DNA from: Oxyruncus cristatus
Lineage: Eukaryota; Chordata; Aves; Passeriformes; Cotingidae
NCBI GenBank assembly: GCA_013399855.1
Contig: VXAY01004953.1
Location: 1 to 64,000 of the forward strand
DNA length: 64,000 nt
Reading direction: 5' to 3'
In this document: positions 1 to 11,570 of the stretch, in pieces
Position numbering within the stretch: the first letter of the stretch is position 1
Layout: every line of letters starts with the position of its first letter
Notes under the pieces: generated by a model
What the model was told of the DNA's origin: nothing
What the model saw: the letters and a program-made list of their open reading frames with translations, nothing else
Databases searched by the model: none
Translations under genes and position numbers: made by a program

Positions 1-402
1 GGAGATGGGCTGAGTAGGAGCAGTTTCTCCCTGCAGGTAAATCTCCCACAAACGACCACAGCTCCACCCAATGGGCCGCTGATTAGAGCTGGCAGGGCAG
101 CTGGGCTGAGCTGGGAGGAGCTTTTCCAGGCAGTATTAAGCTCCCACAAAAAACCTTAGCCCTTTCTTGGTCTCCTCCTTAGGCCTTGCAGGGCCGCTGG
201 GCTGAGCTGGGAGGAGCTTTTCCAGGCAGTATTAAGCTCCCACAAAAAACCTTAGCCCTTTCTTGGTCTCCTCCTTAGGCCTTGCAGGGCCGCTGGGCTG
301 AGCTGGGAGGAGCTTTTCCAGGCAGTATTAAGCTCCCACAAAAAACCTTAGCCCTTTCTTGGTCTCCTCCTTAGGCCTTGCAGGGCCGCTGGGCTGAGCT
401 GG
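1..402. repeat. 96-bp minisatellite array, about 4.2 units
   Basis: Units begin with CTGGGCTGAG at 101, 197, 293 and 389. The three full units 101-196, 197-292 and 293-388 are identical by eye, and a 14-bp partial unit ends the array at 402. Positions about 4-100 align as a diverged first unit, sharing the GGGCTGAG start, a CTCCCACAAA block and the GGGC-GCT end, so the array may extend left of the window. The unit length is divisible by three, but all six frames of a unit contain a stop, so it is non-coding. I do not recognise the unit. Perfect identity of three units suggests either recent expansion or an assembly duplication. Confidence 0.95.
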
Positions 403-469
403 TCTGTTCAGATGCCAGGACAAAGCTCTCTTGCTGCCTAGGCATTACGAAGGCTGGTTCACCAGCTTG

Positions 470-890
470 ACCAGAAAGGAAGAAGATAAGGGGTTTCTTT
501 CCGGGGGTTAGGGATTTTATTTTCTTTCAGGAATCCTAATGCCGAAAAAGGCAGTCCAGCTCCCAAAATTGAATATGGAAGAGGATTTCTCCCAGACCAA
601 AAGTGCCACCACAAGAAGCTCCAGCAGCCAATGGAGTACCCAGGCAGGCCCACAAACTGCACCTGAAACCCAAAGGTAGTAAACTTTCTTTGCCTGCGGG
701 GTTTGGCTCTCTTTTTATTGGAGCTCTGTGAAAGAATTGCAAGTCCTGGTTCCAAAACTGACTACGGATGGAGATTCCACCCAGACCAAAGGGTTCAGCA
801 CAGGAAGCTCTCTGTGTGCATGGAGTGCCAAGAGTGGCCCACCAAGTGCACAGCAGAGACAAAGGGTAAGGGCTTTTTTTGCTGCGTAAA
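470..890. repeat. diverged 189-bp tandem repeat (about 2.2 units)
   Basis: Two adjacent segments share ordered landmarks 189 bp apart: CCCAGACCAA at 591 and 780, AAAGG(G)TA at 672 and 861, and a T-rich block followed by TGC-TGCG near 685 and 874. A partial unit on the left (about 470-530) shares the TTTCTTTCCGGGGGTTAGG-like block. The units are clearly diverged, unlike the 96-bp array just upstream. On the minus strand a 108-codon open frame (862-536) spans both units and therefore contains an internal duplication with a 63-residue period. This is expected because 189 is a multiple of three, so the frame is not by itself evidence of a gene. It may be a relic of a satellite family. Confidence 0.8.
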
Positions 891-946
891 AATGCATTTG
901 TTTGGTGTCATAAGCATTGCTCAGCTTCAACACTTCAATATGAAGT

Positions 947-963
947 AAAAAAAAAAAAAAAAA
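947..963 (+). repeat. A17 homopolymer
   Basis: A run of 17 A lies between the 189-bp tandem repeat and a CR1 fragment. It could be the tail of a retroposed transcript lying to its left, but no AATAAA is visible just upstream, so this is only a possibility. Similar long A or T runs occur at 22435, 24186, 27046, 45721, 52581, 62195 and 62764. Confidence 0.8.
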
Positions 964-999
964 TCAGGTGTCCAAAGATGGGCAATAAACCAGTTGATG

Positions 1000-1372
1000 G
1001 ATCTAGGGAATTGTCTTATGAGCGCAGAAGAACAGTTAAGGGAACTGGGATTGTTTAGCCTGGAATAAAGGAGGTTCAGTGGTTACCTTATCCCTCTCTA
1101 TGTCTACCTGAAAGAATGTTGCAGTGAGGTTGGTTGGGGTTTGTCTCTTCTCCCAGGTAATGCGCGATAGGACAAGAGGATATGGCCTGAATTTGCACCA
1201 GGGGATGTTCAGGTTGGATATTAGGAACTATTTCTTCCCCAGAAAGGTTATTAGGGATTGGAACAGCCTGCCCAGCAAAGTTGTTGAGTTGTCATCCCAT
1301 GAGATGTTTAAAAGACATGTAGGTGTGGCACTTAGCGACATGGTTTAGTGGTGAACCTAGCAGTGTGATTCT
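1000..1372 (+). mobile_element. CR1 LINE fragment, 3' part of ORF2
   Basis: This matches the C-terminal coding end of CR1 ORF2 in sense orientation. Translation gives the family hallmarks: a DRTRG-like box, then FRLDIR, an NFF-like block, a DWNSLP motif (usually HWNRLP) and an E-x-FKRHV..ALSDMV ending. The similarity fades near 1372, just after the segment that normally precedes the short tail, so the 3' tail is missing or too diverged to see. It is heavily 5'-truncated, as most CR1 copies are, and carries no complete domain. A spurious 74-codon frame at 1124-1348 lies within it. Confidence 0.9.
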
Positions 1373-4060
1373 TTTCAAATCAGTCACACATCCTGGACTG
1401 GTTGCGACAAATCTGAGCCATGGCAGATTCAGTTACTCACTTTTAAAAGGGCCAGTATCGAAGAAAGGAGTGTGTCTGTGTTGTGCCTGTATGTTTGTGT
1501 GTGATGTTGGTGGGTAAAATGGAGGCAAGCAACATACACCTTTATGACAGAGATAGAAAACAACAGAAAGATTAACTTTTTTGACTTTCCAAAGCAGCTC
1601 TTGCAAGCCAGAACCTGATGAAAGCTGTTGAGGGACAGTTTTGGATCAAAGCCTTAGTACAGGAATGTCCAAAGCCACTAAATTTGTTTGGGAAGCCGGA
1701 AGAAGAAAATATCCAATCCTGAGAGTCTCTTGTGAATAGGAAAATGCAAAGGTCCATCAAGCTACCTTTACCTTTATTCCCGTGCTCCCTTCTCTTGCAG
1801 GAATGACAGGAGAAATGTTAATTTTGCTCATGCAGCAATGAATAATTATAAACCCTTACTTCTGGTCTTTCTTCTCTGGAGGAAATAAAAAAAAATCTAA
1901 TTTATTTTTGTTTTGTCCCTTATATCTCTTTCCATGGTATATTTCAAGAATGTATTTTTATTTTAGAAATGGACGCATTTGAAATTCAGCCATGAACTCT
2001 GTCATAGACTAGCAAGTTGACAGGTTGATTTTGATATCACTTTAAAACAGATGAACACAAATGTGTAAAATTCAAGCTCCTTTCACAGGAATCCTAAACT
2101 TGTATTTCAAACCATTCTGTGACATATTAATAACTTTTATTATGTTTGCCAGGTAACTGAACTTCTTTAAGTGAATTCTTAATTTCATTATATATATGAA
2201 AAATATCTTCTTATGTATTTATATTAAATTTCATATGCAGTTAAAATTCTTTTCCAAAAGATTTATTTGATCCGTAGGCTGCATTCTGACTTTCAGAAAT
2301 GGACTCTGCAGAACGATAAATACTATTTAAGATTCAGGTAGAATATTACAGGTGAACAATAAATGCTCATATTTAAACATATGGGCAAACAGGATCTCCT
2401 TGAGTGTGTAGCAGCAACAGCTGGGTTTGTACTACCTCAACACTCTTGCTGGGAGACAAATTCTTTTGTCTGGGCTCTCTCTGTTATGGATTTGTTTTCC
2501 TTGGTTTTGAGCTGAGGAAGGACTTTTGGGAATTGGATACGAAAAAAAGGAAAAGTGAAATGAAGTTCGAACTTGAAGAAAAAAATCATATTTTATGTGA
2601 TGGGCTTCTTTTCTGTAGTTCTGGATTTGCACTACTAAAAGGACTGAAAACATCAATGGATCTTCCCTTGAAGGCAAACACAACCCAAACTCTAACAAGA
2701 GACTTCAGTTGGTGTCCACATAAGGATCTGGTCAAATACAAATCTGAATTGTACAGAGTTCTCGCTCTGGTACAGAGCGGGAACAGCCAACTTCTGTACC
2801 ACTACTCAATGCCTTTATCTTAAGGAGAGTATGGGGCAAATATGACCAGATTGTGATGATGCTTGGTTTTATTCTGGAAACTGTATGGTCTGCTCAGTAT
2901 GCTGATTATCCACCTTATGGAGATGAGTCTTGACTCTCTGCTAAGCTCTGAAAGTACACAAAAGGCCTTAAGTCTAAGGAGAACACGCATGTCTTCTCTC
3001 TCCCCTTGGACACACACAGGCTATGAGAGAACAGTTGACAACCTAGTTTCACCATAGTTAGTCGCTTTGCTCTGCAGGGAAAGTCAGGCAAGTTTCTGCA
3101 GCTGTAAGTCATAGTTGACACCAGCCATCTGGCTCCTCAGTCCCTTCTCATTCCATGGCACGTGCCTTCCATTAATTGTCCCAAGGCTGTTTCTATTTTC
3201 CATTAGCTGCTGCTCTTAAACAGATGGTTTGAAAAAAATCTCTTCAATAATATATATAAATTTACAGGCAAGCAAGGGCTGTGTGAATGCCTGAAACTAC
3301 CAAAGAAAATGGTAGACTTCATTCTGTGTGGGCATTAATATCTCTGTTCCTTTGGACAGGACAGTTTTTTCAATCTCTTTGGGTCCCTTGTGGCTGTGCT
3401 ACACCTCCCTGCCACAAGGCCTCTACTTGTGTTCTAGTTTGAATTCTGCCTTCCTTTTTGAATATTAACAGAAGTAAATGAATTCCTCACTCAGTATCTG
3501 AACTTGCTTAATTTTTACATAAATCTCAATAACTCTGCTTTAAGCTTCCCTTTCAAATAATGATATATATATATATATATATATATAAAAGTAGAGGATT
3601 TCAGAAGCGTTTCCCTTTCAATGTATAATTGTTGTTTTCAGAGAGCAGACAACAGGAAAATATTTGCACTTGCATTTTTCATTTCCTGCTGCAATCATCA
3701 CTATTTTGACCATCTTAATAAACCACTAGTGCTTTTGCCACAAGTGCCTTCATAGGCCAAAATGCAGATCAGCTGAAAACATGACATGGTTAAACTGAAG
3801 GTAACAAAATTCTTGATGCTGTAGCAGATTGTTAATCAGGCAATATCACTGCAGGAGCAAATTACGTGCCACTGGCATCAGCACCTGTAGCTTTATATCC
3901 AGGCTTTGAATAAGAAATGCAAAGCAGTGTGCCTTTATGTTCTGACTGTAATCACAAGATAGACATCTGCAAGTACAGGTTCTGCTTCAAAAATGCAGTT
4001 CAATGCTCAGGTAAAAAGGTTCAGATGCAAGTTTTGCCAGTAGAGGTGTGATTTCTTTAT
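1373..4060. other. unique AT-rich stretch, no gene recognised
   Basis: I see no known repeat or exon here apart from an (AT)n run at 3563-3587. A 139-codon frame at 2404-2823 on the plus strand is the joint longest in the window, but its product resembles nothing I know, has no domain motif, and a frame of this length is expected about once by chance in a window of this size. A small hairpin lies at 2758-2784. Confidence 0.6.
3563..3587. repeat. (AT)n microsatellite
   Basis: About twelve uninterrupted AT dinucleotides. It is simple sequence and probably length-polymorphic. Confidence 0.95.
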
Positions 4061-4127
4061 TCTTTTTTGTTGTTCTTTGTTTTGGGGTTTTTTTTGTGGG
4101 TTTTTTTGTTTGTTTGGTTTTGTTTTT
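4061..4127. repeat. T/G-rich low-complexity tract
   Basis: This is a plus-strand run made almost only of T and G, with repeated TTTTG and GGTTTT units. It belongs to the same class as the tracts at 12830-13060, 44680-44765, 46385-46428 and 55806-55882. Members of the class flank two of the three assembly gaps. Confidence 0.8.
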
Positions 4128-4985
4128 AAACAGAAGTTGGATTGTGGGACTGGTATGGGGAAAGGAGCAGGAAGATTGTTGTAAATGTGTTTATTATAGT
4201 AGTCCATGATTCAAAGAGAGCTGAACTAGTACCCAAAGGCTCTAAATGTAGAATATTCATATGGCCATGGCTCTGCACCTAAGTATAAACATATTCTCTT
4301 ACTAACACATGAGAGTGACTCATAGTAGAAGGTCCCTCTAGCCCAGTAATCTCATTTTTATCATGGGTGTTGATGATCAGCAGGAGATATTTATGTAAGA
4401 ATACGAAAAGTGAGAGGAAAGGAGATATTCTTGCTAGGATCAGATGAAAAGCTACACTTCTTCTGGTGTTTGATAGCACTACTCTGTCCTGTGCTGCCTG
4501 AATAGGTTCATTTTAATATATTTCTGCACACTACTTTTTTGACATTTCTTTGTCTTCCAAGTTTTGCTTGTATTGTGCTTAACACAACAGGGAAATATTT
4601 GCCATCAGGATCTGATAAAAATATTACTGTCTTTTTGGAAGAGCTCTGTATGCTATTTCTTCATCTAGGTGTGCTGTTGCTTCTTTCTCCTCTGTTACTA
4701 GTCCAGATGGAATACAGGAATCCACATTGAGTTCTTTTCAGCAGAGAAGAGACAAATTAATTTTCTGCTACAGGAAGCCAAATTATTGGTGCAGAAAAGT
4801 AATTTAAATACTGTCCCCATTTCAACTGTGGAGGAGGAGTGGTTAGTACAAACACAGATGTGTCAGTTTCATTCTTCTCATTAAAAATCTTGTTTTTTGG
4901 AATACATGTGGGTGAAGCAGAAGGTAGGAGTTTTCCCAAAGGAGGTAAATTAAAACTTGGGCTAGATCAAACTTGTGCATATAGA
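4128..4985. other. unique stretch, nothing recognised
   Basis: AT-rich sequence between the T/G tract and a CR1 remnant. The short open frames seen on both strands have no recognisable motif. I see no RNA gene or repeat. Confidence 0.55.
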
Positions 4986-5890
4986 GTCATAGAATGGTTT
5001 GGGATGGAAGTGACGTTTAAAGATCATCTAGTTCCAACCCCCCTGCCATGGGCAGGGACACAGCCCACTAGACCAGCTTGCTCATAACCCCATACAACCT
5101 GACCTTGCTTTGGCCTTGTTGAACTTCTTGAGGTTCATGTGGGCCAGTCAGTGCGCCTTTCAATGGCCCTTCTCTCTGTTGGATCAACTGCACCACACAG
5201 CTTGTTGTTGTTCACAAACCAGCAGGGGACATCTTCAATCTCATTATCTTTATTGTTGATGAACGTATCAAATGGTACTGGTCCTAGTACAGAACCTTAA
5301 AGGAATGCTACTTATTACTGATTTCCACTTGTACACTGAACAATTGACTTAAACTCTTTGGAGGCAACCATCCTTATGCATCTAACAGTCCATCCATTGA
5401 ACCATATCTTTCCAATTTAGAGTTAAGGTTGTCATGTAACACCATTTCAAAGGCCTTACAGAAGTTCAAGTAGATGACATCGATTGCTCTTCCCTTGCCC
5501 ACTGATACAGTCACTCCACTGTCAGGCACGATTTGCCCTTAATGAGGTCCTGTTGGCTGTTTCTAATCACTTTTCTGTCCTCCATATATTTCAACTCATC
5601 TTCCAGGAGGATCTGTTCCATGACCTTATCAAGAACAGACATTACGCCAACAGGTGGATAGTTCTTTTTTACCCTTTTTAAAAATAAGTGTGAGGTTTCC
5701 CATTTCTCCAATCACCAGGGTATTTGCCTGACTGCTGTGGCTTTTAAAGTATGAGGGAGACAGTTTTGCGAACTACATAATACAATTCCCTCAGGACCTT
5801 GGCACCCAGGATCCTATGGACTCCAGTTTCCTCAGGTGGTCTCAAAACTTATATTCTCCTATGAGATGATGGAATCAACCTCTCATCATC
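4986..5890 (-). mobile_element. internally deleted CR1 LINE (3' tail joined to RT region)
   Basis: Read on the minus strand, 5103-4986 is the terminal 3' segment of CR1; on the plus strand it begins TCATAGAATGGTTTGGG and includes a CTGCCATGGGCAGGG block. Directly next to it, from about 5107 to 5890, is reverse-transcriptase coding sequence that normally lies several hundred bases further 5'. Recognisable pieces on the minus strand include the LCGAVD block and the preceding catalytic box, which reads F-V-N-N where the family has F-A-D-D. The join near 5104-5110 carries a repeated CCTTG, consistent with microhomology. Frameshifts and stops are frequent. The 5' limit near 5890 is approximate because similarity fades. 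Confidence 0.85.
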
Positions 5891-7399
5891 ACAACCAGGG
5901 TGAAAGAGAAAAACTAAATTACCTGGACAAGCAGTACTTCATTCTGACACTCTCTGCAAGGTCTTTTTCTGCTCATTACATGCAAATGCAGAACATCCCT
6001 TCCTTATCCTATTCCTGAGAGACACGTTTTCTGTGTGTCTTACAAGATTATATTGTAAAAACTGCAGTGCATGATGATAGGAAGACACAATAATGATGGC
6101 ATTGAAAGAGGCAAGGTTGTAGACTGAGATGAGAAAGATGAAGTTATTTTCAGTGGGACACAGAAGATTCCTCTAAACAGCACTAACTGAGAAGTGCTCG
6201 TATAGTATTTGGGCTTGAAGGAGGGATATGGCCTTTGATGCTACATAATCAATGATACATCGCTGCTGTTCTATAATACTTTATTAGCTAACTGGGTAAA
6301 TTGTAATAGTCAGTCTATTCAGAAATCTAATATCTTCCTTATTTTCTTATTGGGAACAATACTTTTAGCAGAGTTAGGGATTTATTATATGTAGGATAGA
6401 GAGGGGATGACTGCATTTTGGCTCTGATGCTGGGAGGAGGAAGAGGCCTGTGCAGACAGAGGACCTGTGTTCAATTGTGGTGTGGATCCCATGAGCCAGA
6501 CTTATTATGTGTGCATGAAACAAGTATTATGTCTCAGGATACATCTGTCATCAAAGTTACAGTGGAAGTCATAGTACTCCTCAAATTACACACCAAAAGC
6601 TTGAAATTTTTCAAAAGGCTTGTAATGATAATGCCAAGCATAGCATTCTAGGAGTTAACAGGGGAATTTTTTTATTTTTATGTATTTTATTACACTGAGA
6701 GACTGGTACTTATAGATACCTGGGTTTGAAAAAAACAGACACTCTTTTGAGAAAAATACCAAAGGTTCCCTGCGTGGTTTTGATGTACAAAATCTGTATA
6801 GCCTGCATTGGACTTTGGGTAAAGCCATTTGCACCCATGACATTGTACCAGTTTCTCTCAGCTGCAGCATTCTCAGTAAAGGAGCCATGGGGGTGTTGGA
6901 GATAAGTATTTTCTCTGCTACCTACCCCTCAAAGGCAGAGACTAATGAGGCATACAGATGTGGTTTACAGTTTGATTCAAAGTCCCTTTCACGCAAACTG
7001 AGAGGATCACTTGTGTTAAAGTCAGTGTTTCTCCATCTATCTAAAACTGGGCTAGAAAACACCATCAACTCAGAGAGCTCTGAGGGTAAAGAATAATAAT
7101 AAAAAGAAGTCCTAAAAAGCCTATGTTTTTGGAGTTCTCTGTTTTCAAGGAAGTGATCATGTTCAAGGACTAGATATCACTTTTTGATGTGTTACAATTT
7201 GGCAGAGCCAGGCCCAGCTCACTGTTGCTTCCTTAACTCTGTTCTTGTTTGTCTCTCTGCTCACATTCTAGTGCCTGGTGGATGATGAAGTAAAACCAAT
7301 ACCATATACAACTGCATCAGCACAAAACCTCACTCTCTTCTCCATGTATGTAATTACCCACCCACGGGCAAGGTTGTTTTTGTGGGGTCTCATCTTCAT
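5891..7399. other. unique stretch, no gene recognised
   Basis: I recognise no repeat. The longest frame (93 codons, 6815-7096, plus) has no identifiable motif. The first 100 bases may still be decayed CR1. Confidence 0.5.
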
Positions 7400-7500
7400 G
7401 TTGATGATGCCAAGTCACCATGCAACTTCATGCCCTTCTTCTGAAGGGCCCTTCTTGCAGGAGGGATTGAAGTTGCATTATGACTTGGTATCAAAACAAC
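7400..7500. other. long imperfect hairpin, unidentified
   Basis: Pairing by hand gives 7400-7403 with 7497-7500, 7405-7417 with 7481-7493, 7420-7430 with 7468-7478, 7433-7439 with 7459-7465, and 7443-7446 with 7451-7454 (loop GGCC). This makes 39 pairs, including G-T wobbles, broken by two symmetric 2x2 internal loops, a 1x3 loop and a small apical loop. The size and shape resemble a microRNA precursor. The alternative is a decayed palindromic (MITE-like) transposon. I recognise neither a known microRNA nor a known family. The fold is read directly from the sequence; the function is unknown. Confidence 0.75.
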
Positions 7501-8630
7501 CAATAAAACAAGTCACTGCCCACTCCTGTTCTGATCTATTTTAACCAACGGTACCCATAGTGATTTTTGGCATGTACTTGGAGCCTTAAAGTCTCTGTGA
7601 CTAGGTTTATGTTGCTGGGCACTCTGATGCTGATCTGCTTATCCCACCTAGGGAGTGATGCACTGGGCTTATAATGAGTGGATGTATTCCTTCAGGAAGG
7701 ATGAAGTTGTCTGATGGGTAGCCTGTATCTCTGCGTTGACTGAGATGAGTCTCATTATAACATACTGAGGGATGAGAGATTACTCATCTTAAAAAGAAGT
7801 GATTCATGATGCTTTCAAAGCAACTTCTACTCAAACTCCCATGGGTTTTCAGGAGAATGCCATCCTCCTCATCATGTAGATGTGTGAAAATATGGGCGCT
7901 GTTATCATACTCCTTTGTGAGCCAGAGCAGCAGGTGATTATTCATCCCGTTTGAAGGCTCTCTGTCTCTGTTCTCCTATTAGCAGGACACATATCATATT
8001 CCCAGGAAGGGCTGTCATATGGAAAGCATTCTATTCTTCTTGGTAGCAGCAAGGTCCCAGTTTAGTTTTGCGTTTTGCTCTTCAAAAAAGGGACGGGATG
8101 ACAGGTGATATTCCAAAACGTCCCAGGAGAAGAAATGAGGTCATAAAGCCTAAATTCTGTAGAAAAAGGAATAACAATAAATATGCAAATATATATATTA
8201 CATATATAAAATATGTAATAGAGCGAGAGAATAGATTGTGCTTTCCTCATGAGGGATGGGAGAAGTATTTGCAGGCTGCAATCACAGTAACAAGAGTTTC
8301 ACTTGAATATTAGCAAAAACTTTGGTTTCAGGAATATTGACACAAGTAATAAACTACAGGATAGAGGAGGGAAGAGACATTGATGGTTTTTAAGTTGATA
8401 GTAGACATACATATGTTGGGAGGGATGGTTCCAGAGATACCAGGGAGTCCTTCAACCTTACTTTTGCAGACTTTGTTGTGCAATTTTCATGCAGTCTGGA
8501 AGAGGATTAATCTGCACACCTCTGAGGTCTCCTCTCAAGGACTTGATATTTTGACATTCTTTGGTTTCTCAGAACTTCCACGACAGCTGGGTAAACATCC
8601 TACATGTTATTCACACAAGACAGACGTGTC
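7501..8630. other. unique stretch, nothing recognised
   Basis: No gene or repeat recognised. An AT-rich inverted repeat lies at 8196-8220 (10-bp arms, 5-nt spacer). Confidence 0.5.
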
Positions 8631-8650
8631 TATATATATATATATATATA
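8631..8650. repeat. (TA)10 microsatellite
   Basis: Ten uninterrupted TA dinucleotides. Confidence 0.95.
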
Positions 8651-8659
8651 GACTATACT

Positions 8660-8765
8660 ATACTGTTGCTCAGCACTTTTCAGCCAAAGATCCCAAAACA
8701 GTTCATCCCCAAATTGCAGAAAAGGAAAGTAAAGAATGAGGAGTTGGAATGAACTGCACAGCATG
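8660..8765 (+). mobile_element. possible ancient L3/CR1-like LINE relic
   Basis: The segment reads like the old amniote L3 consensus: a CAGCACTTTTCAGCCAAAGATC-type block followed by CCCC-ATT-CAGA-A-GGAAA. The match is from memory and is heavily diverged, so the call is tentative. It sits directly upstream of a younger CR1 fragment. Confidence 0.4.
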
Positions 8766-8855
8766 ATCCTCAAAGATGTAAATGGAAGATGTAATCTTGC
8801 TTATTAGACCTTCAGGTAATGTGGTCTGAGGATAGGGCTGTAGTACAAAATAATG

Positions 8856-9180
8856 CGTATAAATACCTGATAGGGAAGGCTAAGGAAGATGGACCAAGAC
8901 TCTTCTTACAGTTATCCAGTGACAGGGCGGGATGCAACGGGAACAAATTGAATTACAGAAAGTTCTGTGTAAAGAAAAGAAGTACTTACCTTAAGGCTGA
9001 TTGAACACAGGACAAGCTGTATAGATAGTGGTGTCTCCACCTTTGCTGATCTTAAAAAAGGTAATGAATGGAGCCTTGGGCAAACTGCTTTATCTGACCC
9101 TGCTTCAAGTAGGGGAGGTCGACTGCATGACCTCCAGAAGTCCCTTCCACCTCAGTTATCCTTTGATTCTGTGAAATGTT
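8856..9180 (+). mobile_element. CR1 LINE 3' fragment with internal losses
   Basis: It starts with the YKYL box of CR1 ORF2 (TATAAATACCTG), continues with D-G-x-RLF and SSDRAG-like boxes, and ends with the 3' segment GATGACCTCCAGAAGTCCC followed by TTTGATTCTGTGAAA. The segment between about 8975 and 9080 is shorter than in the family, implying an internal deletion. The reading frame is broken. It is of the same general type as the copies at 38530 and 41580. Confidence 0.8.
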
Positions 9181-11570
9181 TTGGGCACTGTTCTTTTTCA
9201 AATGCAGGTGTTGGGGGCATCTTAATTCTCTCTGCTTTTCCTATATGTATTTCTGTATTTATTAGGTTTTTGTGACCATCCAACTATAGTAGGTGAATAT
9301 ATTTTTCAGGTGAATTTTACAATGCTTTGTACCCACAAGTTACTTTTGAAGGTCTATTGTTGTGACTATGATATAGTCATTTGAGGTCCTGGAATATACA
9401 ACATGAAATGAGTGATTTTAATTGTCTGTTTCATCACAAGGCCATTGAAAAGCAGGAACAAATATCTTGAGTTCAGTAAATTAGAAATTGCTAAAAGGAT
9501 GAACATGGTGGCCATGCCCTGAGCTTGTCCTCTCTTTGTGAGTAATACTGATTGAAAGTGATAAATGGCATATGCAGCTGGAGGAAGCTCTTTGTGAGTA
9601 ATGACATTTCGCTCTTCCATGAATCAGTGTGCACTGTCCTGGTGCTCAGCGGGAACAAATATCAGCCTCCACAGTCTCAAACGTAATTCCAGGTTGGCTG
9701 CCTGTGATAACTCCTCTCCAGCTGACAGCCTTTAGGATAGAAAATAACATCAATGCATGAAAGAACTGAAACTTTTGCCATCTTCAAATCCAAAGTAGTT
9801 GAATTAGTGTCAATCCAGCCAGAATGGCATGTCTGTTTATCAGAGGCAGTTTCCAGCAGACTGTCAGCTTCAGCTGGTGCTATAGGAACAGTTTGAAAAT
9901 CGTGTTTGCTTGTTGTCTGTGATCAAGTTGAGGGGTCACTGTGTTGGCTGGAAGCCAGTACACTTGTGAGGTTCTAAGCACATGAGAAAGGAGGGCACTA
10001 GTTAGTTCCAGGATGGAACTGCAGCATGTGGGGTTGTTGAGTCCTTGAATAACCACATTTTCCACTCCTCTGCTTTGCTCTATTTAAGGAATCCACTGGA
10101 CTCAGCAGTATTTTGCAAGTGCTGTAAGAGGTACCTTTTATCTGACATTGCCTTTACTGTGGAAGAGGAGGTAAACTGAGGTCATAGTGCCATCTGATCT
10201 GTGTGACAGTACCTTCTACCAAAGAAAACTACCTTTGAAAGAGGGACACACATCCAAAATATTTTTCTAGGTCTAGGAAGTACTTACGTCTCTTTCATGA
10301 CTTACATTCCTATGGGTCTTTCTGTTATAAATGCTTTGTACTCATGGTTTCATTATAAATTATACGTAAATCTTTTAACAACTAGAAACTGAAATTGCTA
10401 GCTCACAGTTTCCCCATTAGAGAAATTAATCTATAATATCAGATTGACAGTAAGTGAAATTAGTTTGTTGGATGTGTTAAATTCAGACCAAAATTCCATT
10501 TTGAACAACTGAAAGATTTCTATTGATTTCAGTACACTTTGGATCACACCCTTTAAATTGTAGCACATTAATCGAAACACCAAGGCATTCAGGCATTTAT
10601 CTAGTGGAAGCAAAAGAAAACAAACCATATAGTTTCATTATACATCACATAGTTATTTTTTGCTGATCTTAAAAGAACTGATCTGCATTTGCTCAAGATT
10701 TTTTATGCAAGAGAGAGAAAATACACCCCCAGAAGCTGCTGGTCTGAAAAATGCTAATGAAAAATGATGTCCTATAATAAATGAAAAATAATGAAAATGT
10801 TATGGAGCTTACACGTATACTGATCAGGAAACAACCTCTTCCAAATTATTTTGGAGGGTCTAACAGCATAAAAAGGGGAAGTAAACTATTCTGAGTTCTT
10901 GCTATCACCCACATCTTACTACAGATAAGACAAAAGAGATATAAGGTGGAAGATTACCAGCCCATGAAACAACCTGCTAAATACTTCAGCATATGCTGTA
11001 TGTGAATCCTGTACTTAAATTTAGAAGAAGGGAAGGAAAACACAGGGAGTTATAAATCCCCAAGGTCTTAAACACAGGTAGACTCACTGTGAAATATAAA
11101 AGTTATGAACCTCAGTCAAGATACACAGGAGTTTGAGCAGATCTAAAGAAAGTTGTTTAAAAAATCTTTATCACAACAGTAAGATTAAGTATTTCTGTGA
11201 ATTGCAAGAGTTTGATTTTCACTGAAATTATCAGCAGTTGGATTTTTATGGGTAAGAATTTTTTTTGGCACCCATTGTAAACTCATTAATAGAAATATAT
11301 TTTGGGGAAGAGAAACCTATTCCCAAATCCAAGTAACACCTGCAGAAAAAAAGAGGCTAAAACCTTGAGTAAATATTTTATTGAATATCTGAAATGTTTC
11401 AGCCTTTTCAAAATGAATACTTTATTTCCAAAATATTTGAATTTGACGCTGTTGAAATGAGATTTTTCAAACTTTCATTTTTAAAACTTTATTCTTCATT
11501 CAAAATTACCTTTGTATAAAACAAAAAATCCACATAATTAAGTAACCCTGAAATATAAAAGATATCACCC
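9181..11570. other. unique stretch, no gene recognised
   Basis: AT-rich sequence. Short open frames up to about 84 codons show no known motif. Small segments near 10160 and 10404 resemble old L3/MIR 3' sequence too weakly to call. Confidence 0.5.

Noticed and set aside
2404..2823. 139-codon plus-strand open frame as a possible gene
   Set aside because: There is no recognisable domain, no splice or promoter context, and a frame of this length is expected about once by chance given the stop frequency and the number of frames in 64 kb.
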